Positions 56,181 through 64,000 of a DNA stretch of 64,000 nt are shown here, one piece after another; the stretch's first letter is position 1; the number at the start of each line of letters is the position of its first letter. A model generated the notes under the pieces. It worked only from the letters and a program-made list of their open reading frames with translations, searched no databases and had not been told where the DNA came from. The stretch is from Prochlorococcus marinus str. MIT 9301 (GTDB taxonomy: Bacteria > Cyanobacteriota > Cyanobacteriia > PCC-6307 > Cyanobiaceae), in assembly GCF_000015965.1 (NCBI RefSeq), contig NC_009091.1:372001-436000 (forward strand). The letters run 5' to 3'. A program made the translations under genes and the position numbers.

Positions 56181-56441
56181 TTATTTGCTTAATTTAGGAT
56201 TTGTTGGATCTGGTAATAAGAAAGGAGGGGCATCATTTAAAGATGATTCACCATAAGTTTCATATTCTCTATATCCACCCATTTTCCCATTCGTTTTCAT
56301 TAAAGCGCTTACGAAGGCAAGTAGTAAGAAAACAGTAGGAGCTCCAATTATTAATGCAGCACCAAATAGATATCCAACAATAAATTCTGGAAAACTATGA
56401 TTTCCTAAAAATTCATGAGTGCCTAAAAGAAAATCAAACAT
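56181..56441 (-). CDS. Small membrane protein, unknown function
   Basis: An 86-residue protein with one long hydrophobic segment (about 20-48, FIVGYLFGAALIIGAPTVFLLLAFV in two pieces) and a polar C-terminus rich in Gly, Tyr and Pro (YREYETYGES, PPFLLPDPTNP). It resembles small thylakoid proteins of cyanobacteria, but I cannot match a named subunit. It lies between the Rqc2-like gene (29 bases upstream) and tatC (77 bases downstream), on the same strand. Confidence 0.72.
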   Translation of the reverse strand: MFDFLLGTHEFLGNHSFPEFIVGYLFGAALIIGAPTVFLLLAFVSALMKTNGKMGGYREYETYGESSLNDAPPFLLPDPTNPKLSK

Positions 56442-56470
56442 TTAGATTTAAAAATTTTTTTTATTATAAA

Positions 56471-58171
56471 CTAAATTACTGTTTTAAGATTTTTTTTAAT
56501 GTAATCTTCTCCTCTTGTAGGATTTCCCCAAATAATTTCTCCATTTTTAAAGGAAACGCAACCTGGTCCTCCGTTTTTGATTTTTTGTAAATCTTTAATC
56601 CTTACTAAATTAATTGGAACTTTAATGTTTCTTTTTGCCTTACTAAATAAAGCAGCTAAATCTGCAGCTATTTGAAGATCTTGTTCAGATGCTACTTGAG
56701 ATGAAGACTTCAAAACTACATGACTGCCTGGTGATTCCTGTGCATGAAACCATAAATCGCCTTTTTTTGAGAATTTAAAGCTTATTAAATCATTTTGCCT
56801 CATATTTCGCCCTACCTGAAGCTTTAATCCTGTGGGAGTGTCAACTTGAATTGGTGAAGACTCTATCTCATATGTACTTTTCTGATCTTCTCTTTGCTTC
56901 TTGATATTGATATTAAACTCGTTACAAATTTCTTCCATAATTTCTTCTAGAAGTTTGATTCTCATAGAAAGTTTTTCATGATTTAAAGAATTTAAATTTT
57001 CTAGAAGCGTTGTGAATTCGTCTAATCTCTCTATATTTGTTTTGTAAATACTTAATCTTTCTTTTATTAATTCTCTAGATCTCTTTAGTTTTTTTGATTT
57101 TTTATATAGTTTTTGTCCCTTTATAATGTCTTGTTTTTTAATTTCATGTGAGGCAAATATATTATCAGCTTTTTCTTTATATTTCTCGTAGTTTTCTGAT
57201 TTTGTCAGAAGATCAGATTGAATATTTAAATTCTTTTTCTCAGTATTGGACTGTTTAAAAATTATCCCTTCAATTTTCTTTTCCAATAATTCAAGTTTTT
57301 TTTGTTTCAGATGATAATCATAATAATTTTCTAAGCTTGTGCATAAATCTTTTTTATTTTCGAAATTAATTTCCTTATCAAAAAACCAAACGCAATAAAA
57401 ATCTTTGTTGAATATAGAAAAATTAAAGTTATTGTTTTTAAACCTGTTTATCCAAATCTTCCAATTTTTAAATATCTCCTTTAAGTCTGAGTTGCTAATG
57501 AAATCAATATTTTTTCCCATTATTCCTGAATTAACAGTTGCGCTAACAAACTCTAATTGTTTTGTGAGGATAGGGCTTACTCCTTGATAGGTATTTATTA
57601 AACAGTATTTCAAAGACTCAGGTACTATTGAAATTGAGTCTTTCCATGATTGAAAAGACTCATCTTCTCTAGGTTGTTTTTTGAGATTGACTGGAGGGCC
57701 AGAATAAATTGATCCTGTTGAAATTGTTCTAAAACTAGATTGACTTGATTTAATTTGTTTACCAACGGCAATTATTTTATGTTTATTATCCAGATAAAAA
57801 ATATTACTATGTTTTCCCATTAATTCAAAAATTAAATACTTATTAATTTCATCTCCAGGTTTTTTCGCAAAACTAAATTTAATAACTCTCTCGAAATCAT
57901 CTTGATCAATCGAAATTAAAGCCATATACTTTAATCCGTATCTTATTTGTTTAGAAAGTGTGCTTTCTCTCCCAATCTTTTCTGGCTTATTTATCTTTAG
58001 TATTCTTGGGGAGTCTCCATTCCATGAAACTTCTAACCATGTTTGAGAATCAACTCCTCTAAAACATAATTGAATTGTATTAGGCTCTGGTTGTTGGGCA
58101 GTCTCAAACTTTGTAGGTAAGATGTTCTTTGTCAAATAATGCAAGACAGATCTAATAGATGTAATATCCAT
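56471..58171 (-). CDS. rqcH: NFACT-family protein (RqcH/Rqc2-like, FbpA-type)
   Basis: The NFACT family, such as bacterial RqcH, binds stalled 50S-peptidyl-tRNA complexes and adds C-terminal Ala tails in ribosome-associated quality control. The 566-residue protein (from ATG 58171, MDITSIRSVLHYL; an ATG 8 codons upstream is possible) has the NFACT-N domain, a long coiled coil (about 280-420, rich in Lys and Glu) and the NFACT-R domain with DLWFHAQESPGSHVVLK. It is divergent from gmk over 49 bases. Confidence 0.9.
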   Translation of the reverse strand: MDITSIRSVLHYLTKNILPTKFETAQQPEPNTIQLCFRGVDSQTWLEVSWNGDSPRILKINKPEKIGRESTLSKQIRYGLKYMALISIDQDDFERVIKFSFAKKPGDEINKYLIFELMGKHSNIFYLDNKHKIIAVGKQIKSSQSSFRTISTGSIYSGPPVNLKKQPREDESFQSWKDSISIVPESLKYCLINTYQGVSPILTKQLEFVSATVNSGIMGKNIDFISNSDLKEIFKNWKIWINRFKNNNFNFSIFNKDFYCVWFFDKEINFENKKDLCTSLENYYDYHLKQKKLELLEKKIEGIIFKQSNTEKKNLNIQSDLLTKSENYEKYKEKADNIFASHEIKKQDIIKGQKLYKKSKKLKRSRELIKERLSIYKTNIERLDEFTTLLENLNSLNHEKLSMRIKLLEEIMEEICNEFNINIKKQREDQKSTYEIESSPIQVDTPTGLKLQVGRNMRQNDLISFKFSKKGDLWFHAQESPGSHVVLKSSSQVASEQDLQIAADLAALFSKAKRNIKVPINLVRIKDLQKIKNGGPGCVSFKNGEIIWGNPTRGEDYIKKNLKTVI

Positions 58172-58244
58172 TATCTGTGGAACACCTTTCTGCATTATTC
58201 CTTTTTAATTCACAAGAAGTTTATTTTACTGTAAAAAATTTCAT

Positions 58245-58799
58245 ATGAAAAATCAAAAAAAACTTATTATCCTTACTGGACCCAGCGGGGTAGGTAAAGG
58301 AACAGTTGTTAAAGAAATATTATGTAAAGAAAAAAATTTTTGGCTTTCTATATCTGCAACTACTAGAGAACCTAGAGAGGGAGAGAAAGACGGAGAAAAT
58401 TATTATTTCTTAAACCAAGAAAAGTTTAAAGAAATGATTGAACAAAACCTTTTCCTTGAATGGGCTCAATTTGCTGGAAACTACTATGGAACGCCTTTGT
58501 CTTCAGTTAATGAGAAAATAAAAAAGGGATTTACCGTACTTCTTGAAATTGAAGTAGAGGGTGCAAGGCAAATAAAAAATAAGTTTCCTAATTCACAGTC
58601 AATATTTTTGCTTCCTCCGGATAAAGAAGAGTTAGAGAGAAGAATAAGAAATAGAGGTACAGAAAAAGAAGAGGCAATTAAAAAAAGACTCTCAAGGGCT
58701 AATTATGAGATTTCAGCATCAAATGAATTTGATTTTGCATTAACAAATCACAATGTTGATGAAACAGCAAAAAAAATAATCAAGTTAATAAAAACTTGA
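58245..58799 (+). CDS. gmk: Guanylate kinase
   Basis: Gmk phosphorylates GMP to GDP with ATP. The 184-residue protein starts with LIILTGPSGVGKGTVV (P-loop), followed by SISATTREPREGEKDGENYYF (GMP-binding Tyr/Arg/Ser), and RNRGTEKEEAIKKRLSRA as the lid region. It is a normal-length enzyme, divergent from rqcH. The stop converges with psaJ at a short distance (14 bases). Confidence 0.98.
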   Translation: MKNQKKLIILTGPSGVGKGTVVKEILCKEKNFWLSISATTREPREGEKDGENYYFLNQEKFKEMIEQNLFLEWAQFAGNYYGTPLSSVNEKIKKGFTVLLEIEVEGARQIKNKFPNSQSIFLLPPDKEELERRIRNRGTEKEEAIKKRLSRANYEISASNEFDFALTNHNVDETAKKIIKLIKT

Positions 58800-58813
58800 T
58801 TATTTTCTATTTA

Positions 58814-58948
58814 TCAACTCATTGGATGGAATAATAAATCTGGGAAAAACCTATTAAATTCAATAATTATTCCAGCTGTAAGGCTTAGCCAAATTGCTGC
58901 TACGACTGGAGCAGATCTGACAAATTTTGTGTTTAGAATTTTGAACAT
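58814..58948 (-). CDS. psaJ: Photosystem I reaction centre subunit IX
   Basis: PsaJ is a one-helix subunit at the PSI periphery, next to PsaF. The 44-residue protein ([18 protein letters not shown], then [24 protein letters not shown]) matches the family exactly in length and layout. The ATG is at 58948, 28 bases after the psaF stop, so the two are co-transcribed as psaF-psaJ. It is too short to be caught by most ORF cut-offs but is certain. Confidence 0.96.
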   Translation of the reverse strand: MFKILNTKFVRSAPVVAAIWLSLTAGIIIEFNRFFPDLLFHPMS

Positions 58949-58976
58949 TTGTTTTATGAAAGTTTTTTAAGGATGT

Positions 58977-59531
58977 TTAGCGAGGACCATTAAGTGTAAT
59001 GTTGTTATCTTTCTCTCTTAAATCTCCATTTCTACCTTGTTTATTAGCAAGAAGAGGCCATTGGGCTCCTTTTACAAGACATTTTCTGGCTAAGTCCAGA
59101 TCAATAATGATCTCAAGATCTGCTGGATTCTTAGTCTTTTTTGATTCAATGAGATACTCTCTTCCTGACCAACCTATAATTCCAGCAATGTAAATGAATA
59201 ATACTCCCGGAATAAGTAAATCTCCTTCATGACCTCTATTTAGAAGGGCCCCCCATGGCTCAAGAGGAGGTCCAATTATTAAATGAGGAAGACCATCATC
59301 TCCGCATGATGCTTTTCCATATCTTTCAAATCTTGCTATGTCTTTTTGAGTAGTTGCAGAATTTGCTCTCTCAATGAATTTAGGATTTTCAGAGCATTTT
59401 GTGAGGGCTGAAGCGGTATATTCTGTGCTAGCTCTATCTGCGTTTAAGGCAGGACCATTTGCAGCTAGAGCAATTGGAGTAATTCCGAGGAACAGAAAAA
59501 CTGAGGTTATGATTGAAAAAAAGAATTTCAT
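58977..59531 (-). CDS. psaF: Photosystem I subunit III (plastocyanin docking)
   Basis: PsaF lies on the lumenal side of PSI and helps dock plastocyanin or cytochrome c6. The 184-residue protein is read from ATG 59531; a TTG three codons upstream is less likely. A signal peptide ends at IALAANGP, followed by TKCSENPKFIERANSATTQ, FERYGKASCGDDGLPHLI (two Cys forming a disulfide), and a membrane helix (GVLFIYIAGIIGWSGREYL). It leads psaJ by 28 bases and is divergent from tsaD over 74 bases. Confidence 0.97.
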   Translation of the reverse strand: MKFFFSIITSVFLFLGITPIALAANGPALNADRASTEYTASALTKCSENPKFIERANSATTQKDIARFERYGKASCGDDGLPHLIIGPPLEPWGALLNRGHEGDLLIPGVLFIYIAGIIGWSGREYLIESKKTKNPADLEIIIDLDLARKCLVKGAQWPLLANKQGRNGDLREKDNNITLNGPR

Positions 59532-59605
59532 AAGTTGCAATCTTTAATTCCTTATAGTGTATTAAGTAAGAAATTAATATTAAAATAGAACAAGTTGAAT
59601 CAAAA

Positions 59606-60676
59606 ATGCATAAAGTTTTAGCTATTGAAACAAGTTGTGATGAGACATCTGTCTCAATAGTTTCTAATATTGGCGATACTTTCAGAATACATTCAAATAT
59701 AATTGCCTCTCAAATTGAAGATCATTCAAAATGGGGAGGAGTTGTGCCTGAACTTGCAGCTAGAAAGCATTTAGAATTATTACCTTTTGTTTTAGAGAAG
59801 GCTCTAGAACAAGCAAAAATTAAAATTGAGGAAGTCGATTATATTGCGTCAACTGTAGCTCCTGGATTAGTTGGTTGTTTACGAGTTGGATCTATAACCG
59901 CAAGATCACTTTGCATGTTACATTCAAAACCATTTTTGGGAATTCATCATTTGGAGGGTCATTTATCTTCAATTCTATTTTCAGAAAACTATCCAAAGAA
60001 ATCTTTTCTTACATTACTTGTTAGCGGCGGGCATACTGAATTGATAAAGGTAGATGATAATAGGGGGATGCAAAGACTTGGGAAAAGTTTTGATGATGCT
60101 GCTGGAGAAGCCTTTGATAAAGTTGGCAGACTATTAGGTCTTGGTTATCCAGGAGGACCGGCAATTGAAAAGATTGCTAAAAATGGGGACCCAATGAAAT
60201 TTAATCTACCAAAATGTAGAATCTCTGATAAAAAAGGTGGATTTCTTAAATATGATTTCTCTTTTAGTGGTTTAAAAACTGCCGTATTAAGATTAGTTGA
60301 GAGAATAAATTTGGCTGGGAAGACCGTTCCAATTCCAGATATTGCTGCAAGTTTTGAGAGAGTTGTGGCAGAGGTCTTGGTAGAGAGAACAATAAAATGC
60401 GCAGAAGATCATAGATTGGATAATGTAGTTGTGGTTGGGGGAGTGGCTGCTAACAATACATTAAGAAAAATGATGATTAGTGAAGCTAGTAAAAAATCTA
60501 TTAAAGTTCATTTAGCTCCTCTTGATCTTTGTACAGATAATGCGGCAATGATTGGAGCGGCGGCTTTGTTCAGAATCAAATTTAAGGATCATTTAAGTAA
60601 CCTTAAATTAGGTGTCGCAGGAAGACTATCAATTGAACAAGCAAATACCCTTTATGAAGAAAACCCTCCTTTCTAA
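59606..60676 (+). CDS. tsaD: tRNA N6-adenosine threonylcarbamoyltransferase
   Basis: TsaD, with TsaB and TsaE, makes t6A at position 37 of ANN-decoding tRNAs. The 356-residue ASKHA-fold protein begins with LAIETSCDETSVSIV and has HHLEGHLSS (metal-binding His), LVSGGHTELI, DDAAGEAFDKVGRLLGLGYPGG and NNTLRKMM-type loops. All key residues are present. It is followed 5 bases later by hli on the same strand, so the two may be co-transcribed. Confidence 0.98.
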   Translation: MHKVLAIETSCDETSVSIVSNIGDTFRIHSNIIASQIEDHSKWGGVVPELAARKHLELLPFVLEKALEQAKIKIEEVDYIASTVAPGLVGCLRVGSITARSLCMLHSKPFLGIHHLEGHLSSILFSENYPKKSFLTLLVSGGHTELIKVDDNRGMQRLGKSFDDAAGEAFDKVGRLLGLGYPGGPAIEKIAKNGDPMKFNLPKCRISDKKGGFLKYDFSFSGLKTAVLRLVERINLAGKTVPIPDIAASFERVVAEVLVERTIKCAEDHRLDNVVVVGGVAANNTLRKMMISEASKKSIKVHLAPLDLCTDNAAMIGAAALFRIKFKDHLSNLKLGVAGRLSIEQANTLYEENPPF

Positions 60677-60681
60677 TTTCA

Positions 60682-60861
60682 ATGAACAAACAACCTCCTA
60701 AAATCGAGATTAAAGAGACAAAAAACTTAGTTGATAAAAAGGAATTGAATTTGTGGAAAAGAGGTTTTACCCCTCAAGCTGAAATATGGAATGGAAGGAT
60801 GGCAACTGTTGGTATAGGAATTATTTTCATAATTATTGCTTTGATAAGCCAGTTTTCTTAA
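60682..60861 (+). CDS. hli: High-light-inducible protein (Hli, one-helix LHC-like)
   Basis: A 59-residue Hli/SCP. The last helix has the LHC-type motif AEIWNGRMATVGIGIIF, close to the consensus ExxNGRxAMxG (here MATVG rather than AMxG), which binds chlorophyll. The N-terminal half is Lys-rich and soluble. Hli proteins protect photosystem II and chlorophyll synthesis under high light; in Prochlorococcus many copies exist. It lies 5 bases after tsaD. It is too short for a 60-residue ORF cut-off. Confidence 0.93.
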   Translation: MNKQPPKIEIKETKNLVDKKELNLWKRGFTPQAEIWNGRMATVGIGIIFIIIALISQFS

Positions 60862-61023
60862 TAAAAATAAAATTAATTTTCTTAAAAGTATTTTTGAAAT
60901 AATTTTTTAAAATACTCTTGTTAAATCGATGAATTAAATTAAAAACTATTGTTTTTATTGGACTAGAGATAAGATTATTGATTTAATCAAAATAATAAAT
61001 GTTTTTATTATTTGTAATTTTAT

Positions 61024-62229
61024 ATGACGCCTGAAAGGCTTGGATTACTTTGGGGGATAACTGTATTTGCAGGGGCTTGCGCTCGATTATTTTCTTCTTT
61101 TACAGGATTCCCAAGTGTTGTTCTTTTATTGCTTTCTGGATTATTAATTGGAAGATCAGGATTGGGACTTGTTGAACCTTTAGATCTCGGGCAAGGACTT
61201 GAAACTATTGTGGGACTCTTGGTCTGTTTGGTTCTTTTTGAAGGGGGATTGAATTTAAAACTGCCTGAGGGGAATATAAGAAATACTGTTTTAAAAATTT
61301 CATTGGTAAGACTTTTTATTTCATTATCAGCGGGAATTTTCATTGCTCATTGGCTGGCTGGCCTCTCATGGCAGGTCGCAGGAATATATAGTGCCATAGT
61401 TCTAGCTACTGGACCAACAGTTGTCTCTCCATTAGTGGAACAAATAAAATTAGCTTCCCCACTCTCGGAAGTTTTAAAAGCTGAAGGGTTGCTGCTTGAA
61501 CCAATTGGTGCAGTACTAGCATTACTGCTTTTAGAATTGACTTTAGGGGATCTTCGTGGGATTAACGATGTATTTATAGCATTAATGCAAAGATTAGGGG
61601 GAGGAGTTTTAATCGGATTAAGTGCAGGATGGTTACTATCAGAAATTTTAAAAAAAATAAAAAATGAAGCCTCATTTGGTATAGAGCTTCAAGTTACCCT
61701 TGGATTTATTTTCCTTGTGTATGGAATTTGCGAATATTTTTTACCAGAATCAGGCTTGCCGGCTTCAGTCGCGGCAGGTTTTATTGTAGGCAAAAGAGAA
61801 GTTATAGATAAGGAGAGATTGGATAATCTAATAGGTGAATTAGCTCAATTAGCAATAACAGTTCTTTTCCCTCTTTTGGCCGCTGACGTTTCTTGGGGTG
61901 AATTAAGTCCGCTAGGCTGGGGAGGGGTTGTTTGCGTTTTTATGTTGATGGTAATTGTTCGCCCTATCTCTATCTGGATAGCAACAATAGGGAGAGACTT
62001 GAACTTAAAAGAAAAAATATTTTTAGCCTGGTTAGCCCCAAGAGGTATTGTTACTGCGGCTGTAGCTTCTCTTTTTTCTATCAGATTAGAGCAGGCTGGT
62101 ATCCTTGGGGCTGGCCGTCTACAAGGTTTAGTTTTTCTTACTATTTTGATGACAGTAGGAATACAAGGACTTTCAGCTAAACCTTTGGTAAATAGACTTA
62201 AATTAGGCCAAAAAAATAATTTTGATTGA
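61024..62229 (+). CDS. Monovalent cation:proton antiporter (CPA1/NhaP-like)
   Basis: This 401-residue membrane protein has about twelve helices and the pattern of the CPA1 Na+/H+ antiporters. LLLSGLLIGRSGLGLVEPL starts the fold, LATGPTVVSPLVEQIKLASP is a typical NhaP core segment, and LAWLAPRGIVTAAVASLFSIR also matches. The usual ND motif cannot be pinned by eye; GPTVVSP sits at the corresponding place. It converges with gltX, with no gap between the stop codons. Na+ versus K+ choice is unknown. Confidence 0.88.
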   Translation: MTPERLGLLWGITVFAGACARLFSSFTGFPSVVLLLLSGLLIGRSGLGLVEPLDLGQGLETIVGLLVCLVLFEGGLNLKLPEGNIRNTVLKISLVRLFISLSAGIFIAHWLAGLSWQVAGIYSAIVLATGPTVVSPLVEQIKLASPLSEVLKAEGLLLEPIGAVLALLLLELTLGDLRGINDVFIALMQRLGGGVLIGLSAGWLLSEILKKIKNEASFGIELQVTLGFIFLVYGICEYFLPESGLPASVAAGFIVGKREVIDKERLDNLIGELAQLAITVLFPLLAADVSWGELSPLGWGGVVCVFMLMVIVRPISIWIATIGRDLNLKEKIFLAWLAPRGIVTAAVASLFSIRLEQAGILGAGRLQGLVFLTILMTVGIQGLSAKPLVNRLKLGQKNNFD

Positions 62230-63660
62230 TTAAAGACATCTTTCAATTCGAGTTCTATCAGTTTTACTTTCTGCGAAAAGCTCCCAACTTTGAATTAAAT
62301 CTGGCCCACTGAGAGATCCAAAAAAGGCTACTCTTAGTGATTTCATTAATATCCCTTTTTTAATATTATGCTTTTTTGAGATTTCGTTTATTATTTCTTT
62401 GGCTTTCTCTTTATTTAGTTTTATAGTATTTTTCTCAATTAAATAATTTAAGATTAGTTTTAAAGATAATTTGCTTTCCCGGATTTCCAGAAAATCTTGA
62501 CCTTCTTTTTGAATTGTAGGTATCAAGAAAAATGGTTTTGATTGATCAATTGAATCTTTTAAAAGAGTCATAGAGTCTCTAATCAAAATTGCTAATTTAT
62601 TAGCCCATTCTTCAGATGGCGGCTTCCAACCATTGTCGTCCCAGTATTTTCTCATGATCTCAATTAACTTAATTGATTCAATATTTTTTATATATTGAGA
62701 ATTAATCCAGTTGAGTTTTTCCCAACTAAATTTGGCTCCAGCTTTATTTATTTCTGATAAGTCAAAAATTTTAGATATCTCTTCAAGAGAAAGTATTTCT
62801 CTGTCGGCAGATTTTGGAGACCAACCTAAAAATGCCATATAGTTCGATAGGGCCTCAGGTAAATATCCCATTTCTCTAAATTCGTCGATTGAAGTAACGC
62901 AATCTCTCTTAGATAATTTTTTCCCTTCGCTATTCAGTATTAAGGGTGTATGCGAAAAAGTTGGTAAATTAAAATTTAATGCTTTATAAATCAATATTTG
63001 TTTTGCAGTGTTCGAGATATGGTCTTCACCCCTTACAACGTGAGTAATATTCATGAAATTATCATCAACTACTACTGCAAGATTATACAAAGGATCACCA
63101 ATCTCATATCCCTTAGCCCTTCTTGATAAAACTAAATCACCGCCCAAATCCTTACCTTGCCATTTGATTTCGCCTCTTATCTGATCTATCCATTTAATTT
63201 CAATTTTTTCATCAATCTTAAATCTTATTACCGAAGTCCGCCCTTGGGATATGAATGTTTCTATTTCTTCTTTTGAAAGACTTCTGTGTCTATTATCATG
63301 CTTTGGAGGTAATCCTTTCTTTTTTTGTTCTTCTCTTAATTCAGATATTTCATCTTCTGATGTAAAGCACCTATATGCAGCTCCACATTCCAATAGTTTT
63401 TTGATATAACTTTTGTGAATCGAAATTCGGTCACTTTGCTTTATAGGTTCTTCATCCCATTTAAGCCCAAGCCATTTCAAGCCTTCTAATATATTTTTTG
63501 TATATTCAGATTTAGATCGAAGAAAATCTGTATCTTCTATTCTGATAAGAAATTTTCCACCTATTTTTTGTGCATACAACCAATTGAATAGTGCTGTTCG
63601 TGCTGTCCCAATATGAAATAAACCCGTTGGACTCGGGGCTAGTCTTAAACGTTTTTCCAA
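62230..63660 (-). CDS. gltX: Glutamyl-tRNA synthetase
   Basis: GluRS charges tRNA-Glu; in photosynthetic bacteria its product also feeds tetrapyrrole (chlorophyll) synthesis. The 476-residue class I enzyme has the APSPTGLFHIGTARTALFNWL signature in two pieces (HIGH-type HIGT) and KLSKRD (the KMSKS loop). RGEDHISNTAKQILIYKAL is also typical. The start is TTG 63660. It lies 17 bases downstream of the tRNA-Asp gene on the same strand. The C-terminal anticodon domain is present. Confidence 0.96.
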   Translation of the reverse strand: MEKRLRLAPSPTGLFHIGTARTALFNWLYAQKIGGKFLIRIEDTDFLRSKSEYTKNILEGLKWLGLKWDEEPIKQSDRISIHKSYIKKLLECGAAYRCFTSEDEISELREEQKKKGLPPKHDNRHRSLSKEEIETFISQGRTSVIRFKIDEKIEIKWIDQIRGEIKWQGKDLGGDLVLSRRAKGYEIGDPLYNLAVVVDDNFMNITHVVRGEDHISNTAKQILIYKALNFNLPTFSHTPLILNSEGKKLSKRDCVTSIDEFREMGYLPEALSNYMAFLGWSPKSADREILSLEEISKIFDLSEINKAGAKFSWEKLNWINSQYIKNIESIKLIEIMRKYWDDNGWKPPSEEWANKLAILIRDSMTLLKDSIDQSKPFFLIPTIQKEGQDFLEIRESKLSLKLILNYLIEKNTIKLNKEKAKEIINEISKKHNIKKGILMKSLRVAFFGSLSGPDLIQSWELFAESKTDRTRIERCL

Positions 63661-63677
63661 ATTTCTTTTAGAAAAAA

Positions 63678-63751
63678 CGGGACCGACGGGATTCGAACCC
63701 GCAACTTCCGCCGTGACAGGGCGGTGCTCTAACCAGTTGAACTACGGTCCC
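63678..63751 (-). tRNA. tRNA-Asp (GUC)
   Basis: A 74-base cloverleaf on the minus strand. The acceptor stem is GGGACCG with CGGTCCC plus a discriminator G, the anticodon loop is CTGTCAC with anticodon GUC, the T-arm is GCGGGTTCGAATCCCGT. The 3' CCA is not encoded. It lies 17 bases upstream of gltX. Confidence 0.97.
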
Positions 63752-63759
63752 AGAGTTTT

Positions 63760-63779
63760 GTTCTAAATTTATTTAGAAC
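63760..63779 (-). other. Short palindromic dyad upstream of tRNA-Asp
   Basis: GTTCTAAAT and ATTTAGAAC form a perfect 9-base inverted repeat around a 2-base centre, just upstream of the tRNA on the minus strand. No T-run follows. It may be a 5' processing hairpin, the terminator of the upstream gene or a protein site. Confidence 0.35.
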
Positions 63780-63900
63780 TTCATTCTTAAAATTATCAGA
63801 TCATAATACTTAATTTATGGGGTTGTAATAAAAAAAATTTATTAATTTGAGGATTTACAGAAATAATTAGTCTTTTAACTGCCTTAGTGTAAACAACTAT

Positions 63901-64000
63901 TTATTTCTGAGGTCTAAAACCAGCAGGTTCTATCAACCTAACTTGATTGCCTCTAGCAGTAAATTCTCTGCCTTGGTCACTTTGTACGACAACTCTCCCA
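63901..64000 (-). CDS. C-terminal end of a hypothetical protein, cut by the right edge
   Basis: The last 32 or so residues of a minus-strand gene are visible (GRVVVQSDQGREFTARG followed by NQVRLIEPAGFRPQK), ending at the TAA at 63903-63901. I cannot name the family from this piece. No stop occurs in this frame up to the window edge, which supports coding. The gene is upstream of, and in line with, tRNA-Asp and gltX. Confidence 0.6.
   Translation of the reverse strand, partial: GRVVVQSDQGREFTARGNQVRLIEPAGFRPQK

Noticed and set aside
1-64000. Mobile elements, prophage or recent transfer
   Set aside because: No transposase, integrase, phage gene or terminal inverted repeats seen; base composition looks even by eye.

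Overview
The window is a 64-kb piece of a compact, AT-rich cyanobacterial chromosome. It carries oxygenic-photosynthesis genes (chlG, ndhB, petC-petA, psaF-psaJ and one high-light-inducible Hli gene). The very small spacers, small gene sizes, malate:quinone oxidoreductase, glutamine-II riboswitch and lack of any mobile element all point to marine Prochlorococcus, probably a high-light ecotype. This is judged by eye from gene content and protein similarity; no database was searched. I see no phage, transposon, integrase or CRISPR array, and no stretch over 300 bases without a gene once the small ORFs near 18.1-18.4 kb are counted.

Layout. 1-9.2 kb: a minus-strand sulfur amino-acid cluster (two Cys/Met-metabolism PLP enzymes, then cysK running off the left edge), rpsD, a plus-strand yidD / thioredoxin-fold protein / murE / SDR run, then a class-V aminotransferase and an ArsM-like methyltransferase. 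9.2-9.6 kb: a nitrogen-control locus, with a strong promoter, a perfect NtcA box over the predicted start point, a glutamine-II (Downstream-peptide) riboswitch, a 57-aa DUF4278 protein and a terminator, all on the minus strand. 9.7-15.6 kb: nfu, mqo, lepA, an orphan peptide-type ABC permease and trmH. 15.7-18.0 kb: a tightly packed DCC / TIGR03643 / DUF2256 / photolyase operon whose photolyase seems to have lost three of its four iron-sulfur ligands. 18.1-31 kb: small ORFs, rsmB, a class A penicillin-binding protein with chlG, hisF, menG/ubiE, a DUF721 protein, birA, an ABC ATPase with ndhB, and topA.

30.7-43.6 kb: an operon after topA (repeat-bearing lipoprotein, DUF2232 membrane protein, CobT-like protein, Tat-type lipoprotein resembling a solute-binding protein), an Fe-S aldo/keto reductase, ribE and cyAbrB. 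Then comes the terminal oxidase module: ctaC-ctaD-ctaE on the minus strand, divergent from ctaA-ctaB and an ABC-2 exporter. 43.6-54.9 kb: a repeat-bearing protein, a groES-less groEL with a Gly-Met tail, fabG, ispD, ldcA, ubiA, ppx, and a petC-petA-lgt-cobM-HTH run. 55-64 kb: tatC, an Rqc2-like protein, gmk, psaF-psaJ, tsaD, hli, a cation/proton antiporter, and tRNA-Asp followed by gltX.

Most genes are housekeeping. The clearest unusual signals are the double nitrogen control of the DUF4278 peptide, the photolyase with degraded cluster ligands, and three coding tandem-repeat tracts (in a lipoprotein, an uncharacterised protein and GroEL) whose near-identical DNA copies suggest recent expansion.
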